Positions 54,499-63,870 of a stretch of 64,000 bases of DNA are shown one piece after another. The notes under the pieces are model-generated. The model did not search any database. It was given only the letters and a program-made list of their open reading frames with translations, and was not told the origin of the DNA. The stretch lies in NCBI RefSeq assembly GCF_006442545.2, contig NZ_CP083952.1, positions 6,239,501 to 6,303,500 on the forward strand, read 5' to 3'. This DNA is from Mesorhizobium sp. B2-1-8 (GTDB lineage Bacteria > Pseudomonadota > Alphaproteobacteria > Rhizobiales > Rhizobiaceae). Both the position numbers and the translations under genes were made by a program. The first letter of the stretch is position 1, and every line of letters begins with the position of its first letter.

Positions 54499-55192
54499 GG
54501 CCGAATTCGACCAGCTTGCGCGCGAGTACCAAGAGCAGCATGCCGCGAGCATAAGGCTCAGTGGTGAGTCGCCGGACTTCTTCGCGAAATACAAGGTCGA
54601 CGACGTCGCGGCGACACTGGGACGGGCCGGCGTGAAGCCCAGGCGCATACTCGACTTCGGTGCCGGCGTCGGCAATTCGCTCGGCTATATGCGCGCAGCG
54701 TTCCCCGATAGCGAGATCGTCCTGCTCGATCCTTCGCGGGAATCGCTCGACATCGCCAGCGAACGTTTCCCTGGTCAGGCCGCGTTCGCGCATTTCGACG
54801 GCCAGACCATCCCCTTCGCCGACGGTAGCTTCGACCTTGCTTTCGCGGCTTGTGTTTTCCATCACATCCCCGGGAACCTTCAGATCGGACTGTTCGCGGA
54901 GATCGGCAGGGTGCTGGCCAATGGCGGCAGTTTCTTTGTCTTCGAGCACAATCCGTGGAATCCGCTCACCACCCACGCGGTAAGGAACTGCGCCTTCGAC
55001 GAGAACGCGGTCCTGATAAGCTCGCCGCAGATGGGCAGGCGAATGGCCGCGGCGGGCCTTTCCGGCACTCGGATCGTCTATCGGATTTTCTTTCCCAGAC
55101 TGCTTGCAAAGCTGCGGCCGCTTGAGCGTTTCCTGACCAAGATACCTGTTGGAGCCCAATATTTTGCGCATGTGGTCAAGCCGCTCGTTTGA
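54491..55192 (+). CDS. SAM-dependent methyltransferase
   Basis: 233 residues from a GTG that overlaps the GT2 gene by eight bases. Class I methyltransferase: RRILDFGAGVGNSLGYMRAA (motif I), EIVLLDPSRESLDIASERFP and FDLAFAACVFHHIP. The N-terminal helices (FDQLAREYQEQHAASIRLSG) and the C-terminus (YFAHVVKPLV) are soluble. Likely modifies a surface sugar or lipid together with the neighbouring glycosyltransferase. Confidence 0.88.
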   Translation: MLEAEFDQLAREYQEQHAASIRLSGESPDFFAKYKVDDVAATLGRAGVKPRRILDFGAGVGNSLGYMRAAFPDSEIVLLDPSRESLDIASERFPGQAAFAHFDGQTIPFADGSFDLAFAACVFHHIPGNLQIGLFAEIGRVLANGGSFFVFEHNPWNPLTTHAVRNCAFDENAVLISSPQMGRRMAAAGLSGTRIVYRIFFPRLLAKLRPLERFLTKIPVGAQYFAHVVKPLV

Positions 55193-55422
55193 CTGTCCGA
55201 GGATGCTGCCATCTGGCGCCGTCGGCCTGTTGAACACGACGCTGGGATGCGCGGTCATTCCAGCGAGGTTGGCGCTCTCGCCGAAAACCCGTTTGTCCAT
55301 CTGGCGGGAAACCGGCTCTTCGCTGCCGTTTTTCATCCCGGCTAGGCCCGTTTCGTTCGTCGGTGGCGCGGATGCCCCCGATCGGTCGACAAGAATAGAG
55401 GCGAAATGGCCTGGAGCGCGAC

Positions 55423-56913
55423 ATGAACCAGGTTGAGGCAATCGTTCCGACCACGTCGCGGCTCGAGGATGCGCAGCGCATCAAGCTGGTATTCTGCCTG
55501 TTCGCAGCCTCCATCATAGCTGCTGGATTGGCCCCATTCGCGGGCTCGACCCTCAAGGACCCCGACAGCTGGTGGCAAGTGAAAGTCGGGCTGGATTTCC
55601 TCGCAAACCGGACATTTCCAACGGTCGATCCCTATTCCTACACTTTTGCCGGGCATCCGTGGATCGCAAAGGAATGGCTGGGGCAGGTCTTTCTGAGCGT
55701 TGCCTATAGTATCGGCGGATGGAATGGCGTCGCCGCGCTGATCATCGCCGCGATAGGGCTGACAGTCTTCGTGACGGCATGGTTCCTCAGCGCGTGGCTG
55801 AGGCCGATAGTGGCGGTAGCGCTGACATTCATCCTGGCCTTCCTGATCGCCCCTATCTATACGGCGCGTCCCCACGTCTTCACCTTGCCGATCATCGTCA
55901 TCTGGACGGCGGTGTTGTTTCGTGCATCGGCAGAGGAGCGGGCTCCGCCCTGGTGGCTCCTCGCGCTGGTTGTGCTCTGGGCCAACCTCCACGCTACCTT
56001 CACCTTGAGCTTCGTCATCACCGCCTTCGCCGGTCTCGATGTCCTGGCGCGCATCGGCCTGTCGAAACCCGCTCTCTTGGCGAAGTGGGTGGCGTTTGGC
56101 CTGCTCTGTCCGCTGGTCTGCCTCATCCATCCCTATGGTGTGCAAGCCATCCTGGCCACGCTCACCGTTGCCCATGGCAATGAGGCGGTGCCGCTGATCC
56201 TGGAGTGGCGGCCGTTCAATGCCCCGGAACAGGACATGCAGGAAGCCGCGATACTGGTGGCGCTTTTCGGGCTTATGACGTCAAGGTTGCGGATCGGCTG
56301 GGCCAAGGCGTTGTTCATCGTCTTCACCTTGCATGTCTACCTGTCGCATCAGCGCTTCGTCTATCTGTTCTTCCTGCTTGTTCCGCTGGTGGTTGCGGTC
56401 GAAGTCGCGCGCCAGTACCCCGCCCTGTCAGCCAGCGTCTGGCTGAACGAAAAGCGTGACGGACTGGAAAAATTCTTCGCCGGCCAATTCCATCTGCTCT
56501 GCGGCGCGACGGCGGTGTTGCTGGTTGGCGCGTCGCTTGCGCTCAACAACGCCTACCAGGTCGCGCCGAGCCCGAAGACGTCGGCCAGCGGTGCTCTTGC
56601 ATTCGCCAGGGATCACCACCTGTCCGGCAATGTCTTGAATTCCTACAATTTCGGCGGCACGCTGGTTTTCCATGGCATCAAGACCTACGTCGACGGCAGG
56701 ACGGACCAGCTGTTTCTCGGCGGTTTTATGAAAGCCGACGACGCAACGGGGCAAACCGGCGGAAAACCGCTGCTCGAGGCCCAGTTGAAGAAATACGCCA
56801 TCGGCTGGGCACTGCTCACGGCCGATGACACCCGCATCCCCTTCTTCAATGAACTGGGCTGGAAGCGGGCCTATGCCGACGACTATGCCGTGATCTACCT
56901 GCCCGGCGCCTGA
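55423..56913 (+). CDS. Polytopic membrane protein, GT-C-like
   Basis: 496 residues with about eleven membrane helices and a soluble C-terminal domain (about 385-496). The first loop contains TLKDPDSWWQVKVGLDFLAN with an acidic pair, and TFAGHPWIAKEWLGQVFLSV follows, as in dolichyl-phosphate-mannose-type GT-C enzymes and related rhizobial proteins. FNFGGTL-like NSYNFGGTLVFHGIKTYVDG and DGRTDQLF are in the tail. It probably transfers a lipid-linked sugar to a surface acceptor, or processes it; the upstream GtrB-like enzyme supports this. Confidence 0.75.
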   Translation: MNQVEAIVPTTSRLEDAQRIKLVFCLFAASIIAAGLAPFAGSTLKDPDSWWQVKVGLDFLANRTFPTVDPYSYTFAGHPWIAKEWLGQVFLSVAYSIGGWNGVAALIIAAIGLTVFVTAWFLSAWLRPIVAVALTFILAFLIAPIYTARPHVFTLPIIVIWTAVLFRASAEERAPPWWLLALVVLWANLHATFTLSFVITAFAGLDVLARIGLSKPALLAKWVAFGLLCPLVCLIHPYGVQAILATLTVAHGNEAVPLILEWRPFNAPEQDMQEAAILVALFGLMTSRLRIGWAKALFIVFTLHVYLSHQRFVYLFFLLVPLVVAVEVARQYPALSASVWLNEKRDGLEKFFAGQFHLLCGATAVLLVGASLALNNAYQVAPSPKTSASGALAFARDHHLSGNVLNSYNFGGTLVFHGIKTYVDGRTDQLFLGGFMKADDATGQTGGKPLLEAQLKKYAIGWALLTADDTRIPFFNELGWKRAYADDYAVIYLPGA

Positions 56914-56996
56914 TTCACCCGATCCCGCAAAACCGGCGTGGCCAGCGTTCGAAGGCCTGGCATTCACATCCGGGCCAGAATCACGCGGACCGCCCC

Positions 56997-58121
56997 GTGC
57001 CTGTCGCCACGCGCGTGCTTCAATTCGCTCCGATGGTCTGGGTCGGCCTCATCTCCTATTCGCTCTACCTTGTTCACTCGCCGATCAATTCCTTCGTCCA
57101 TTATCTCTCGCTGAAAGCCGTCTCGGTGCCGACGATCGTCGCAATGACGGTGGCCAGCTTCGCCCTGGCGACCTTCTCCTGGAAGTATGTCGAGCAGCCT
57201 TTCCGGCGGAAGCGGGCCTTCACCGCCGCGCTGCCTATCTTCGCCTTTTCGGCGACGGCGATCGCCCTGCTGTGCGTCGGCGGTCTGGCCGGTATGCTCG
57301 GCAACGGCTTTCCGCAGCGGTTCCCCGATTTCTCGACGCAACGGATCGTGGTGGGGGACTGGCGCAACAGCGTCTGCTTCAACGAGGGCGCGAGCCGGAT
57401 CGAGGATTGGAACCTTGCCGACTGCACGCGCACGCATGGCTTTCCCACCAATGTGCTGCTGTGGGGCGATTCCTTCGCGGCTCACTACGTTTCGGGCCTG
57501 GAGGCCAACGCGCAGAAAATCCAGGCCAACGTCATCCAATATACCTATGCCGGCTGCCCACCCAACCTGTCCTTCTTTTCCTATGCCAGGCCGAACCGCA
57601 CCCGCTTCAACGAACGGGCGCTGTCGATCATCCGCGATGCCAATATCCAGGCGGTGATCCTGAGCGGCCGATGGACGGACTACAAGGCCAGGGGCTTCGG
57701 CGGACTGCAGACGACGATCGACCGGCTGCGTGACATGGGTGTCAAGGTCTATGTCATCGGCCAGTCTCCGGAATTCATCGCCGACGTCCAGAAGATCGCT
57801 TTCTTTGCAAAACACGAAGGCGCCGTGAGTACATCCTGGCCAATGGCCATGGATGCCGACATCAACAAGCAGGTGCAGCTCTTCGCCAAGGGCGCGACCT
57901 TCATCGACCCGCTCACCTATCTGTGCGACGCCATCGGCTGTTCCTATGCGGATGCCACCAGCAAGCAGTTTCTCTATTTCGACTATGGTCATTTCTCTTC
58001 CGCCGGCGCGACGCTGGCCGTCTCGAAATACTGGCCGAGCTTCGCCGCCGGCGGCGAAGTCGCAAAGGTCAGGGAAGAGGCGCCGACCGTCACTGGTGAA
58101 CTGGCGAAGCCCTCATTGTGA
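56997..58121 (+). pseudogene. OafA-type acyltransferase, N-terminal part missing
   Basis: From a GTG at 56997 the sequence gives 374 residues: the last helices of an acyltransferase-3 domain (APMVWVGLISYSLYLVHSPI, TFSWKYVEQPFRRKR), then a complete periplasmic SGNH domain with LLWGDSFAAHYVSG (catalytic Ser) and the end DYGHFSSAGATLAVSKY (catalytic Asp-His region DxxH-like). The family normally has about 300 more N-terminal residues with the catalytic HxxxxW/H; these are missing and the upstream 83 bases do not encode them. The SGNH half may still be made, but O-acetylation of surface glycans by this protein is unlikely. Confidence 0.75.
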
Positions 58122-58173
58122 GACCGGTTTGCGATTGCCCAAAGCCATGCGGTCATGATAACGAGGCTGCAGC

Positions 58174-58247
58174 GCGGGTATGATGTAATGGTAGCCTGTC
58201 AGCTTCCCAAGCTGAACGCGCGGGTTCGATTCCCGCTACCCGCTCCA
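58174..58247 (+). tRNA. tRNA-Gly (CCC anticodon)
   Basis: GCGGGTA...TACCCGC acceptor stem, D arm with GTAATGGTAGC, anticodon stem TCAGC/GCTGA with loop TTCCCAA (anticodon CCC), T arm CGGG-TTCGATT-CCCG, and encoded CCA (58245-58247). Complete 74-base gene. Confidence 0.95.
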
Positions 58248-58251
58248 GCAG

Positions 58252-58799
58252 GCTACACAAGGCGTTGCGGCTGATCGGGGTTGGCCGAGATTCCGGCGGT
58301 TTTACACCATCGGTTCCGGCATCGTCCATGCTCGAATGTTGCATCTTCGGTCCACAGGAACTGGAAGAGAGCGCTGGTGTCGGCGTTTGCCCGTTCCGTG
58401 GCGCCTGACGAGCATTGCCTGTGGTGCGTCCGTTGCATCGGACATACCCGGTCGGGGTCGAGGCTCGCCATGTCTGCTTCAGATCCCCCGTCAGCACCAG
58501 ATATTGCGTGTCGGTGCCCCGCTGGGCGGGTCCGGGACAACGGTTGTCGGCACCGAGATATTGTCTACAACCCAGATGGTCGAGACGCCGGCGTCCTCGA
58601 TCCTCAAATGATAGTGGATCTGCTCTGCCGGGAAGACTGGCGGGAACATGCCGCCCGAGTTGGCGACCACCGGAAATCGTTCCGGATCACAGTGCGGCGT
58701 CAGCGTACCGGCATCATAGAAATACGCCTGCGCGCCGCTGTACGGCGTGGCGCTGGCGTTAAGCCACGGCACTAGACTCCGTTCCCAGAGAATGGACAT
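58252..58799 (-). pseudogene. Phage tail-fibre protein gene, frameshifted
   Basis: The minus strand starts MSILWERSLVPWLNASATPY, then AYFYDAGTLTPHCDPERFPV, VVANSGGMFPPVF and DAGVSTIWVVDNISVP, a pattern common in phage tail fibres (YxFDAGTxTP...V...G.FPxIF...I.D.dGvtIW..D). After frameshifts it continues LTGDLKQTWRASTPTGYVRC, NGRTTGN and then ATERANADTSALFQFLWTED (collar-like). It ends next to the tRNA-Gly 3' end, the usual prophage attachment side. Confidence 0.75.
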
Positions 58800-58862
58800 A
58801 GGTTTCTTCAAAATCAATTTTGCAGTGTTGTTAGAAAGCGGACTTACCGCTAGTACTACCGC

Positions 58863-59708
58863 ATGGGGCTAAAAATGTTTCGACCATTCGACAGGGCGCT
58901 AAAGCGCTCGCGCGACAAATTGTTCGCCGGACTCCGTACCTTTGACGGGTTTCGGTACTTCAGCCTGCTGACGATCAATGAAGACATAGTTTTTGTCACA
59001 AGGCAGTTCGCTGACCACAGGCTTGTTTTCTCGCCTCATGAACTAGTAGGCCGGCACCTTTTCAGGAATGGCCAATATCAGCGAGCCTTGGCTGACAGGG
59101 TACTTGAGATAATCGGCCAGCCCTTTGGGAAAACGCTGTTGGAGCTAGGCGCAAACATCGGGACACATAGCGTCTATCTCACCAGGCAAGGGCATTTTGA
59201 CCGGCTGATCTGCGTCGAGCCGGCGCCGAACAATATCCACCTGCTGAAGCAGAACCTTGCCTTGAACGGGCTGGCTGAGAAAACCTCGGTCATCGAGTGT
59301 GCGGTTGGGGACAGGGATGGGACAGTCGATTTCTATTTTGACGAGAAGAATTTTGGGGCCAGCAGCATAACTGATCACGGCGGAACATCGGTTCAAGTCC
59401 CACTGCGCCGCGTGGACGGCATACTGCAAGACCTCGACGTCAGCCCGGAAGAGATCGGGCTTGTATGGATGGATATCGAAGGCGCCGAACCCGATGCGAT
59501 CAGATCCATGGGGGAGATTGTGGATCAAGGTGTTCCGATTCTCATGGAATACGTGCCCGGCCGTTACGATCGAGCCAAAGTCTCCGAAATGACGGAATAC
59601 CTGGCCCGCTCCTATCGACGATGCATCGTGTTCGACGGCAAGTCCGAGAAACAGGCCGATATCCGCGAACTGCCAGAAGATACCTACGATATCCTACTTT
59701 TGCCGTAG
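58863..59708 (+). CDS. FkbM-family methyltransferase
   Basis: 281 residues. GKTLLELGANIGTHSVYLTR (SAM motif I), ICVEPAPNNIHLLKQNLALN, VRxxT-like VPLRRVDGILQDLDVSPEEI and GLVWMDIEGAEPDAIRSMGE (the DIEGxE motif) are FkbM hallmarks. It O-methylates sugars in surface or secreted glycans. ATG at 58863 without a strong ribosome-binding site. The gene stands alone between the phage fragment and a sulfotransferase, and is less GC-rich than the core genes, suggesting later arrival. Confidence 0.88.
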   Translation: MGLKMFRPFDRALKRSRDKLFAGLRTFDGFRYFSLLTINEDIVFVTRQFADHRLVFSPHELVGRHLFRNGQYQRALADRVLEIIGQPFGKTLLELGANIGTHSVYLTRQGHFDRLICVEPAPNNIHLLKQNLALNGLAEKTSVIECAVGDRDGTVDFYFDEKNFGASSITDHGGTSVQVPLRRVDGILQDLDVSPEEIGLVWMDIEGAEPDAIRSMGEIVDQGVPILMEYVPGRYDRAKVSEMTEYLARSYRRCIVFDGKSEKQADIRELPEDTYDILLLP

Positions 59709-59737
59709 GCCTTCAATCGTTTCCTTGTGAGTGCCAT

Positions 59738-59971
59738 ATGCGCGAGATGGAGCAGAAATTCTTACGCATCACTCAGATGCTGGTGATGCTCGCCGTTTCA
59801 GGCACTGCCGCGCAGATGCACTGGACGAGCAACGGCCCCTCGATCGGCGCGTGGGGTCTGATCGGCGCAATCGCCTATACGTTCGTCTACTGCTGGTCTA
59901 CGTCAGAACCTGTCCAACTGGCAGGGCTGTCAGGAATGCCTAAGCCTGGCCGATTCGCATCTCCTTCTTGA
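59738..59971 (+). CDS. Small hypothetical membrane protein
   Basis: 77 residues from an ATG at 59738 (MREMEQKFLRITQMLVMLAV); an ATG nine bases later is also possible. Two hydrophobic stretches (about 11-26 and 36-53, GAWGLIGAIAYTFVYCW) suggest a small membrane protein. No good ribosome-binding site. The last 32 bases overlap the convergent sulfotransferase gene. Confidence 0.4.
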   Translation: MREMEQKFLRITQMLVMLAVSGTAAQMHWTSNGPSIGAWGLIGAIAYTFVYCWSTSEPVQLAGLSGMPKPGRFASPS

Positions 59972-60701
59972 GGAGGAACCGGGCGAGGTTGTTGATATTC
60001 CGCGGCGCCACCTTCTTGGGCAGATGCGCCAGCAGGTCTTCCGATTTGACGTCGCTGCGGAACCGCTCCGCCCAATCTTCGGTGAGGTCGTCCCGCTGCA
60101 GGCGCAAATTCGTCTCGAACTCTCCGTCCGGCATTTCCATCGACAACTGCCGGGCCACCGACGCGACGTAGGGACGAGGATCGTCCAGCAGATCCTCGTA
60201 GAAAAAGTGATCGTAACGCAGATCGGCCAACCGCAGGTAAGCCTCCCAGAAGGCATAGCTCTGCTCGATCATGAAATAGGCTTGGCAGATGCCGGCGAAG
60301 TCGTATTGCGGAACCAGGTCCGCGCCGTCCATCGTGCTTCTCCAATGGCCTGACGCCTTCGCCCGGCAATAGGAAATCGCTTGGCGAAGACGGTCCCGCC
60401 GTTCCAGCAGGATCAAACCCATGGCATGGCGTCGGCTGCATTCCGCCAGGAAGTCGGCTCCATATTTGGCCTGCGACCAGTGAAGATGCCGTGGAAACAG
60501 CTTCACGGCGAACGTGCCGTTCGCGGTTCCGCCGCGATCGATCACGGCGGATAGCAGATCATCAAAGGATTTCGGCTTGCAGCCCAGATTGGCCGTGTCG
60601 AGCCATTCGGCTGACTTGCCGAATAATCCCGTGCTGTTCGTGAGGCTGCCAAGCCATTCAGAACCGCTGCGGGCTTCGGTCAATATTGCCACGCCCCTCA
60701 T
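59940..60701 (-). CDS. Stf0-type sulfotransferase
   Basis: 253 residues. The N-terminal PAPS loop is AILTEARSGSEWLGSLTNST (R-S-G-S as in Stf0/NodH proteins). VKLFPRHLHWSQAKYGADFL and GLILLERRDRLRQAISYCRA give the 3'-phosphate-binding Arg/Ser, and YEDLLDDPRPYVASVARQLS is the conserved C-terminal motif. It transfers sulfate from PAPS to a sugar or lipid; whether the target is LPS, a capsular glycan or a Nod factor cannot be told. Adjacent FkbM methyltransferase suggests glycan decoration. Confidence 0.88.
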   Translation of the reverse strand: MRGVAILTEARSGSEWLGSLTNSTGLFGKSAEWLDTANLGCKPKSFDDLLSAVIDRGGTANGTFAVKLFPRHLHWSQAKYGADFLAECSRRHAMGLILLERRDRLRQAISYCRAKASGHWRSTMDGADLVPQYDFAGICQAYFMIEQSYAFWEAYLRLADLRYDHFFYEDLLDDPRPYVASVARQLSMEMPDGEFETNLRLQRDDLTEDWAERFRSDVKSEDLLAHLPKKVAPRNINNLARFLLKKEMRIGQA

Positions 60702-60917
60702 GCGTGCCGAGTGCCTCCAGATTGTAGACGCTTGATCACAATTCTAGAATACGGTTCTTCTTGGTCGCCCCTCGGCATGGTCGCAGCTCCGCTCGACAAC
60801 TCCGCAACGGAGATGGGCTGGCATGCTCCGTCGATTCGATATTAGAATAAGCTAAATTACTTAATCCGTCACGGTCAGGTGATCGGCCACGCTGTGGTGG
60901 CCGTCAACCAGAAGCGA

Positions 60918-61268
60918 TTACAGCCAGACGCGGAGCCAGACGCGCTCGCGCCGGCAGCGGACGCGGCGGCGGCCGTGGCGCCAGTAGCTGCGGCAAACCC
61001 GTCTCCAGCCGCGGCGGCGTCCATGGCGGCGACGCCAGTAGCCATCGGGACCGCGATGTCTCCAGCGACGCCAGCGGCGATCGGAGACCTGCTCCAGTTC
61101 GACCTGATCGTCCCCTTCGAAGACAGCCGGATCCGGCTTGTCCAATTCATCGAGAATTCCATTGCCTTGGGGAACACCGGCAAGCGCGCGGCCAGGTCCG
61201 GCCACGCTCGCAAACGCCACTGCCCCCGCAACGCCAAGCATTCCAGTAAGAAACAACCGACGTTCCAT
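60918..61268 (-). CDS. Secreted Arg/Trp-rich small protein
   Basis: 116 residues from an ATG with GGGAGGTTTTC in front. The N-terminus MERRLFLTGMLGVAGAVAFA with twin Arg looks like a Tat or Sec signal, cleaved near GRALAG. The mature part contains a short acidic segment (LDELDKPDPAVFEGDDQVEL) and then about 60 residues of an Arg/Trp-rich tract (RRWRRWRHRGPDGYWRRRHG). Such proteins are frequent in Mesorhizobium; the function is unknown, perhaps binding anionic envelope polymers. Confidence 0.6.
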   Translation of the reverse strand: MERRLFLTGMLGVAGAVAFASVAGPGRALAGVPQGNGILDELDKPDPAVFEGDDQVELEQVSDRRWRRWRHRGPDGYWRRRHGRRRGWRRVCRSYWRHGRRRVRCRRERVWLRVWL

Positions 61269-61375
61269 GAAAACCTCCCGAGTTGTTGACCACCGACACC
61301 TCGTTCCCTCGCCCGAAACAGGCTCCAGCGCGCATGCCGATTTTTTTTGAACGCGCGACGGCGATTCTCGTTCCA

Positions 61376-62365
61376 TCAGCCCACTTCGCGCAGGATGAAA
61401 TCATGCAGCATCTTGGCCGCCGGCGACAGTACGCGATTCCTGACCGTGATCAGGCTGTAGGGCCTGACCTCGATGTCGAATTCGGTCTGGACGACGTCGA
61501 TGGCGCCGGCAAGCCCGTCCGGGTTCTGGATGAACTTCGCCACCTGCACCGATACCGGCGCGATGGCATCGGATTGCGCGACCATGACCAGCGTGAGCAG
61601 CAGCGAGCTGGTGTTCAAGATCCGGTCCGGCAGCGCGATGTTGCGGTTCAGGAAGTTGCTCTCCATCGCCTGGCGCAAGGGCGAACCGCCCGACTGGAAG
61701 ACCCAGTCATAGGCAGCGGTGTCTTCCAGCCGCACCACATTACCCCTCGCGAGCGGGTGGCCGCGGCGTACGATCAGGCAGGCCTTCTCGACGCCGATGA
61801 CGCGGGATTCGAACAGCCGCGGATTGAGGTCGTCGGGAATGCGGGCGATGATAAAGTCGTGGCGCGAGGCGATCAGCTCGCGGGCGAGCACGTTCGACGT
61901 TTCGACCTGCATGGTGATCTCGATGCGCGGGTAGATGCGGCGGATCTCGCGAATCGCCGGCACGGCCAATTCGATCGCCGGCGCGGTCACGGCGCCGAGG
62001 AACACCGAGCCGCCCTTGCCTGCCTTGAGCTCGGCAATCTCGCGATCGGCTTCGCGCATCTCGAGCAGGATCGAGCGCGCCCGCCTGGCAAGTGCCTGGC
62101 CATAGGGGGTGAGGGTTACGCCGCGCGGCAGCCGTTCGCACAGCTTGACGTCGAGCACCGCCTCCATCTCGGCGATCATGCGCGAGGCGGCCGGCTGGGA
62201 GATGTTCATGACCTGGGCCGCGGCGCTCACCCGTCCGTGATCGTCGAGGGCGGCTATCATGCGCATGTGGCGCAAGCTCAAGCCACTGCGCAGGAGTGTT
62301 TCCCCGTCTCCCGGGAGCTTCTCGTAACTTACTGGAATCGCATCGGGATCGCGCAACGCCGCCAT
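61376..62365 (-). CDS. gbpR: LysR-family regulator, GbpR-like
   Basis: 329 residues from an ATG at 62363-62365. LysR winged helix: LSLRHMRMIAALDDHGRVSA, ISQPAASRMIAEMEAVLDVK. Effector domain about 105-325 (VFLGAVTAPAIELAVPAIRE, RIPDDLNPRLFESRVIGVEK). It is divergent from a chvE gene, the same arrangement as gbpR-chvE in Agrobacterium, where GbpR controls the sugar-binding protein in response to galactose-like sugars. The name rests on this context and family. Confidence 0.8.
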   Translation of the reverse strand: MAALRDPDAIPVSYEKLPGDGETLLRSGLSLRHMRMIAALDDHGRVSAAAQVMNISQPAASRMIAEMEAVLDVKLCERLPRGVTLTPYGQALARRARSILLEMREADREIAELKAGKGGSVFLGAVTAPAIELAVPAIREIRRIYPRIEITMQVETSNVLARELIASRHDFIIARIPDDLNPRLFESRVIGVEKACLIVRRGHPLARGNVVRLEDTAAYDWVFQSGGSPLRQAMESNFLNRNIALPDRILNTSSLLLTLVMVAQSDAIAPVSVQVAKFIQNPDGLAGAIDVVQTEFDIEVRPYSLITVRNRVLSPAAKMLHDFILREVG

Positions 62366-62407
62366 GATCTTCCAGCCTTTCCGTCGGTTCTTCCCGGATG
62401 CTAGATC

Positions 62408-62423
62408 ATACCGGTTTCGGTAT
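62408..62423. promoter_or_regulatory. Candidate GbpR operator
   Basis: ATACCGGTTTCGGTAT is an inverted repeat (ATACCG/CGGTAT) 43 bases upstream of the gbpR start in the gbpR-chvE intergenic region. The symmetry and position suit LysR autoregulation; not proven. Confidence 0.5.
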
Positions 62424-62656
62424 AGCAACCACCAAAGATCGCATTTGACAGTTATGGCAAAGCGACCCACCCTCCGCGCGTTCCGAGGTGCAGGGGTCGG
62501 TAACGAACAAAATCGTATCGATTGAAACTGCGTCGCGGAGCCGATTGGGAGGATACCGGAGATCGATAAAGCCGACAGCGGCGCGTTTGCGCTCCTGTCC
62601 GGTTGCGCGACCCGCGAAGCCCCGAGGTGTCGCGTCCATCAACCAGGGAGAGTAAT

Positions 62657-63727
62657 GTGAAGATTATCAAGACGCTGGCCGCCGTGGCGGCCCTTGGCAT
62701 CGCTGCCATGAGCTATCAGGCGCACGCGGCCGACAAGGGTCTTGTCGGCGTGCTGATGCCGACCAAGACCTCGCAGCGCTGGATCAACGACGGCGACGCC
62801 GTCAAATCCCAGCTCGAGGCTCTCGGCTACACTGTCGACCTGCAGTATGCGCAGGACGACATCCCCAACCAGCTCAGCCAGCTGGAAAACGAAATCACCA
62901 AGGGCCCGAAGGCGCTGATCATCGCTTCGATCGACGGCACCACTTTGTCGGATGCGCTGCAGAAGGCCAACGACGCGGGCGTCGTCGTCGTCGCCTATGA
63001 CCGCCTGATCAAGAAGACACCCAATGTCGACTATTATACCACCTTCGACAATTTCGGCGTCGGCGTGATCCAGGCGAATTCGCTGGTCAAGGGTCTCAAG
63101 GAGCGCTTTCCGAACACCAAGCCGTGGAACGTCGAACTGTTCGGCGGCTCGCCGGACGACAACAACGCCTTCTTCTTCTACAACGGTGCGATTTCGGTCC
63201 TGCAGCCGTTGATCGACGACGGCTCGATCAAGATCAAGTCCGGTCAGATGGGCATGGACAAGGTCGGCACGCTGCGCTGGCTGGCGGCAACCGCCCAGGC
63301 CCGCATGGACAACCTCCTGTCGGCGAACTACTCGGACGGCAGCCGCGTCGATGGCGTTCTGTCGCCCTATGACGGCCTGTCGCGCGGTATCACCGCATCG
63401 CTGCGCGCGGTGGGCTACGGCACGGCCGCTCAGCCCTGGCCGATCGTGACCGGTCAGGACGCCGAGACCGCCTCGGTCAAGCTGATCATCTCGGGTGAGC
63501 AGTACTCGACCGTGTTCAAGGACACCCGCGACCTGGCCAAGGCCACTGTCGGACTGGTCGACAAGGTGCTCTCAGGCGGCAAGCCTGACGGCCTCGACAC
63601 CAAGACCTACAACAACGACGTCAAGGTCGTTCCCTCGATCCTGTTGACGCCGCATGAGGTCGACAAGTCGAACTACCAGAAGCTGGTCGTCGACTCCGGT
63701 TACATCAAGGCCGAAGACCTGAAGTAA
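62657..63727 (+). CDS. chvE: Periplasmic sugar-binding protein ChvE
   Basis: 356 residues from a GTG (GGGAGAGTAAT in front; the overlapping ATG is followed at once by a stop). Signal peptide [20 protein letters not shown], cleaved after HAA. Type I binding fold: [60 protein letters not shown] and [20 protein letters not shown] are characteristic of ChvE/GguC-linked binding proteins. It binds glucose, galactose, arabinose or xylose for the GguAB importer and in Agrobacterium also signals to VirA. Confidence 0.93.
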   Translation: MKIIKTLAAVAALGIAAMSYQAHAADKGLVGVLMPTKTSQRWINDGDAVKSQLEALGYTVDLQYAQDDIPNQLSQLENEITKGPKALIIASIDGTTLSDALQKANDAGVVVVAYDRLIKKTPNVDYYTTFDNFGVGVIQANSLVKGLKERFPNTKPWNVELFGGSPDDNNAFFFYNGAISVLQPLIDDGSIKIKSGQMGMDKVGTLRWLAATAQARMDNLLSANYSDGSRVDGVLSPYDGLSRGITASLRAVGYGTAAQPWPIVTGQDAETASVKLIISGEQYSTVFKDTRDLAKATVGLVDKVLSGGKPDGLDTKTYNNDVKVVPSILLTPHEVDKSNYQKLVVDSGYIKAEDLK

Positions 63728-63744
63728 TTCCGGTTATAAAATCA

Positions 63745-63773
63745 GGGGTCCTGCGCAACGCAGGGCCCCTTTT
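63745..63773. terminator. Terminator/attenuator after chvE
   Basis: GGGGTCCTGCG-caa-CGCAGGGCCCC followed by TTTT. It lies 17 bases after the chvE stop and before gguA, so it probably reduces transcription into the transporter genes. Confidence 0.8.
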
Positions 63774-63810
63774 CGTTCAGAAGCGACCCCGGTATTGTTT
63801 CTGCCGGCCT

Positions 63811-63870
63811 AGAGCAATTCCAGGAAAAGTGCGTAGCGGTTTTCCGTCAGGAATTGCGTAAAAACAAGAA
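63811..63870 (+). repeat. Dispersed palindromic repeat, copy 2
   Basis: AGAGCAATTCCAGGAAAAGT, then GCGTAGCGGTTTTCCGTCAG, then GAATTGCGTAAAAACAAG. It matches 43891-43959 with few changes. It lies between the chvE terminator and the AGGAGG of gguA. Confidence 0.8.
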
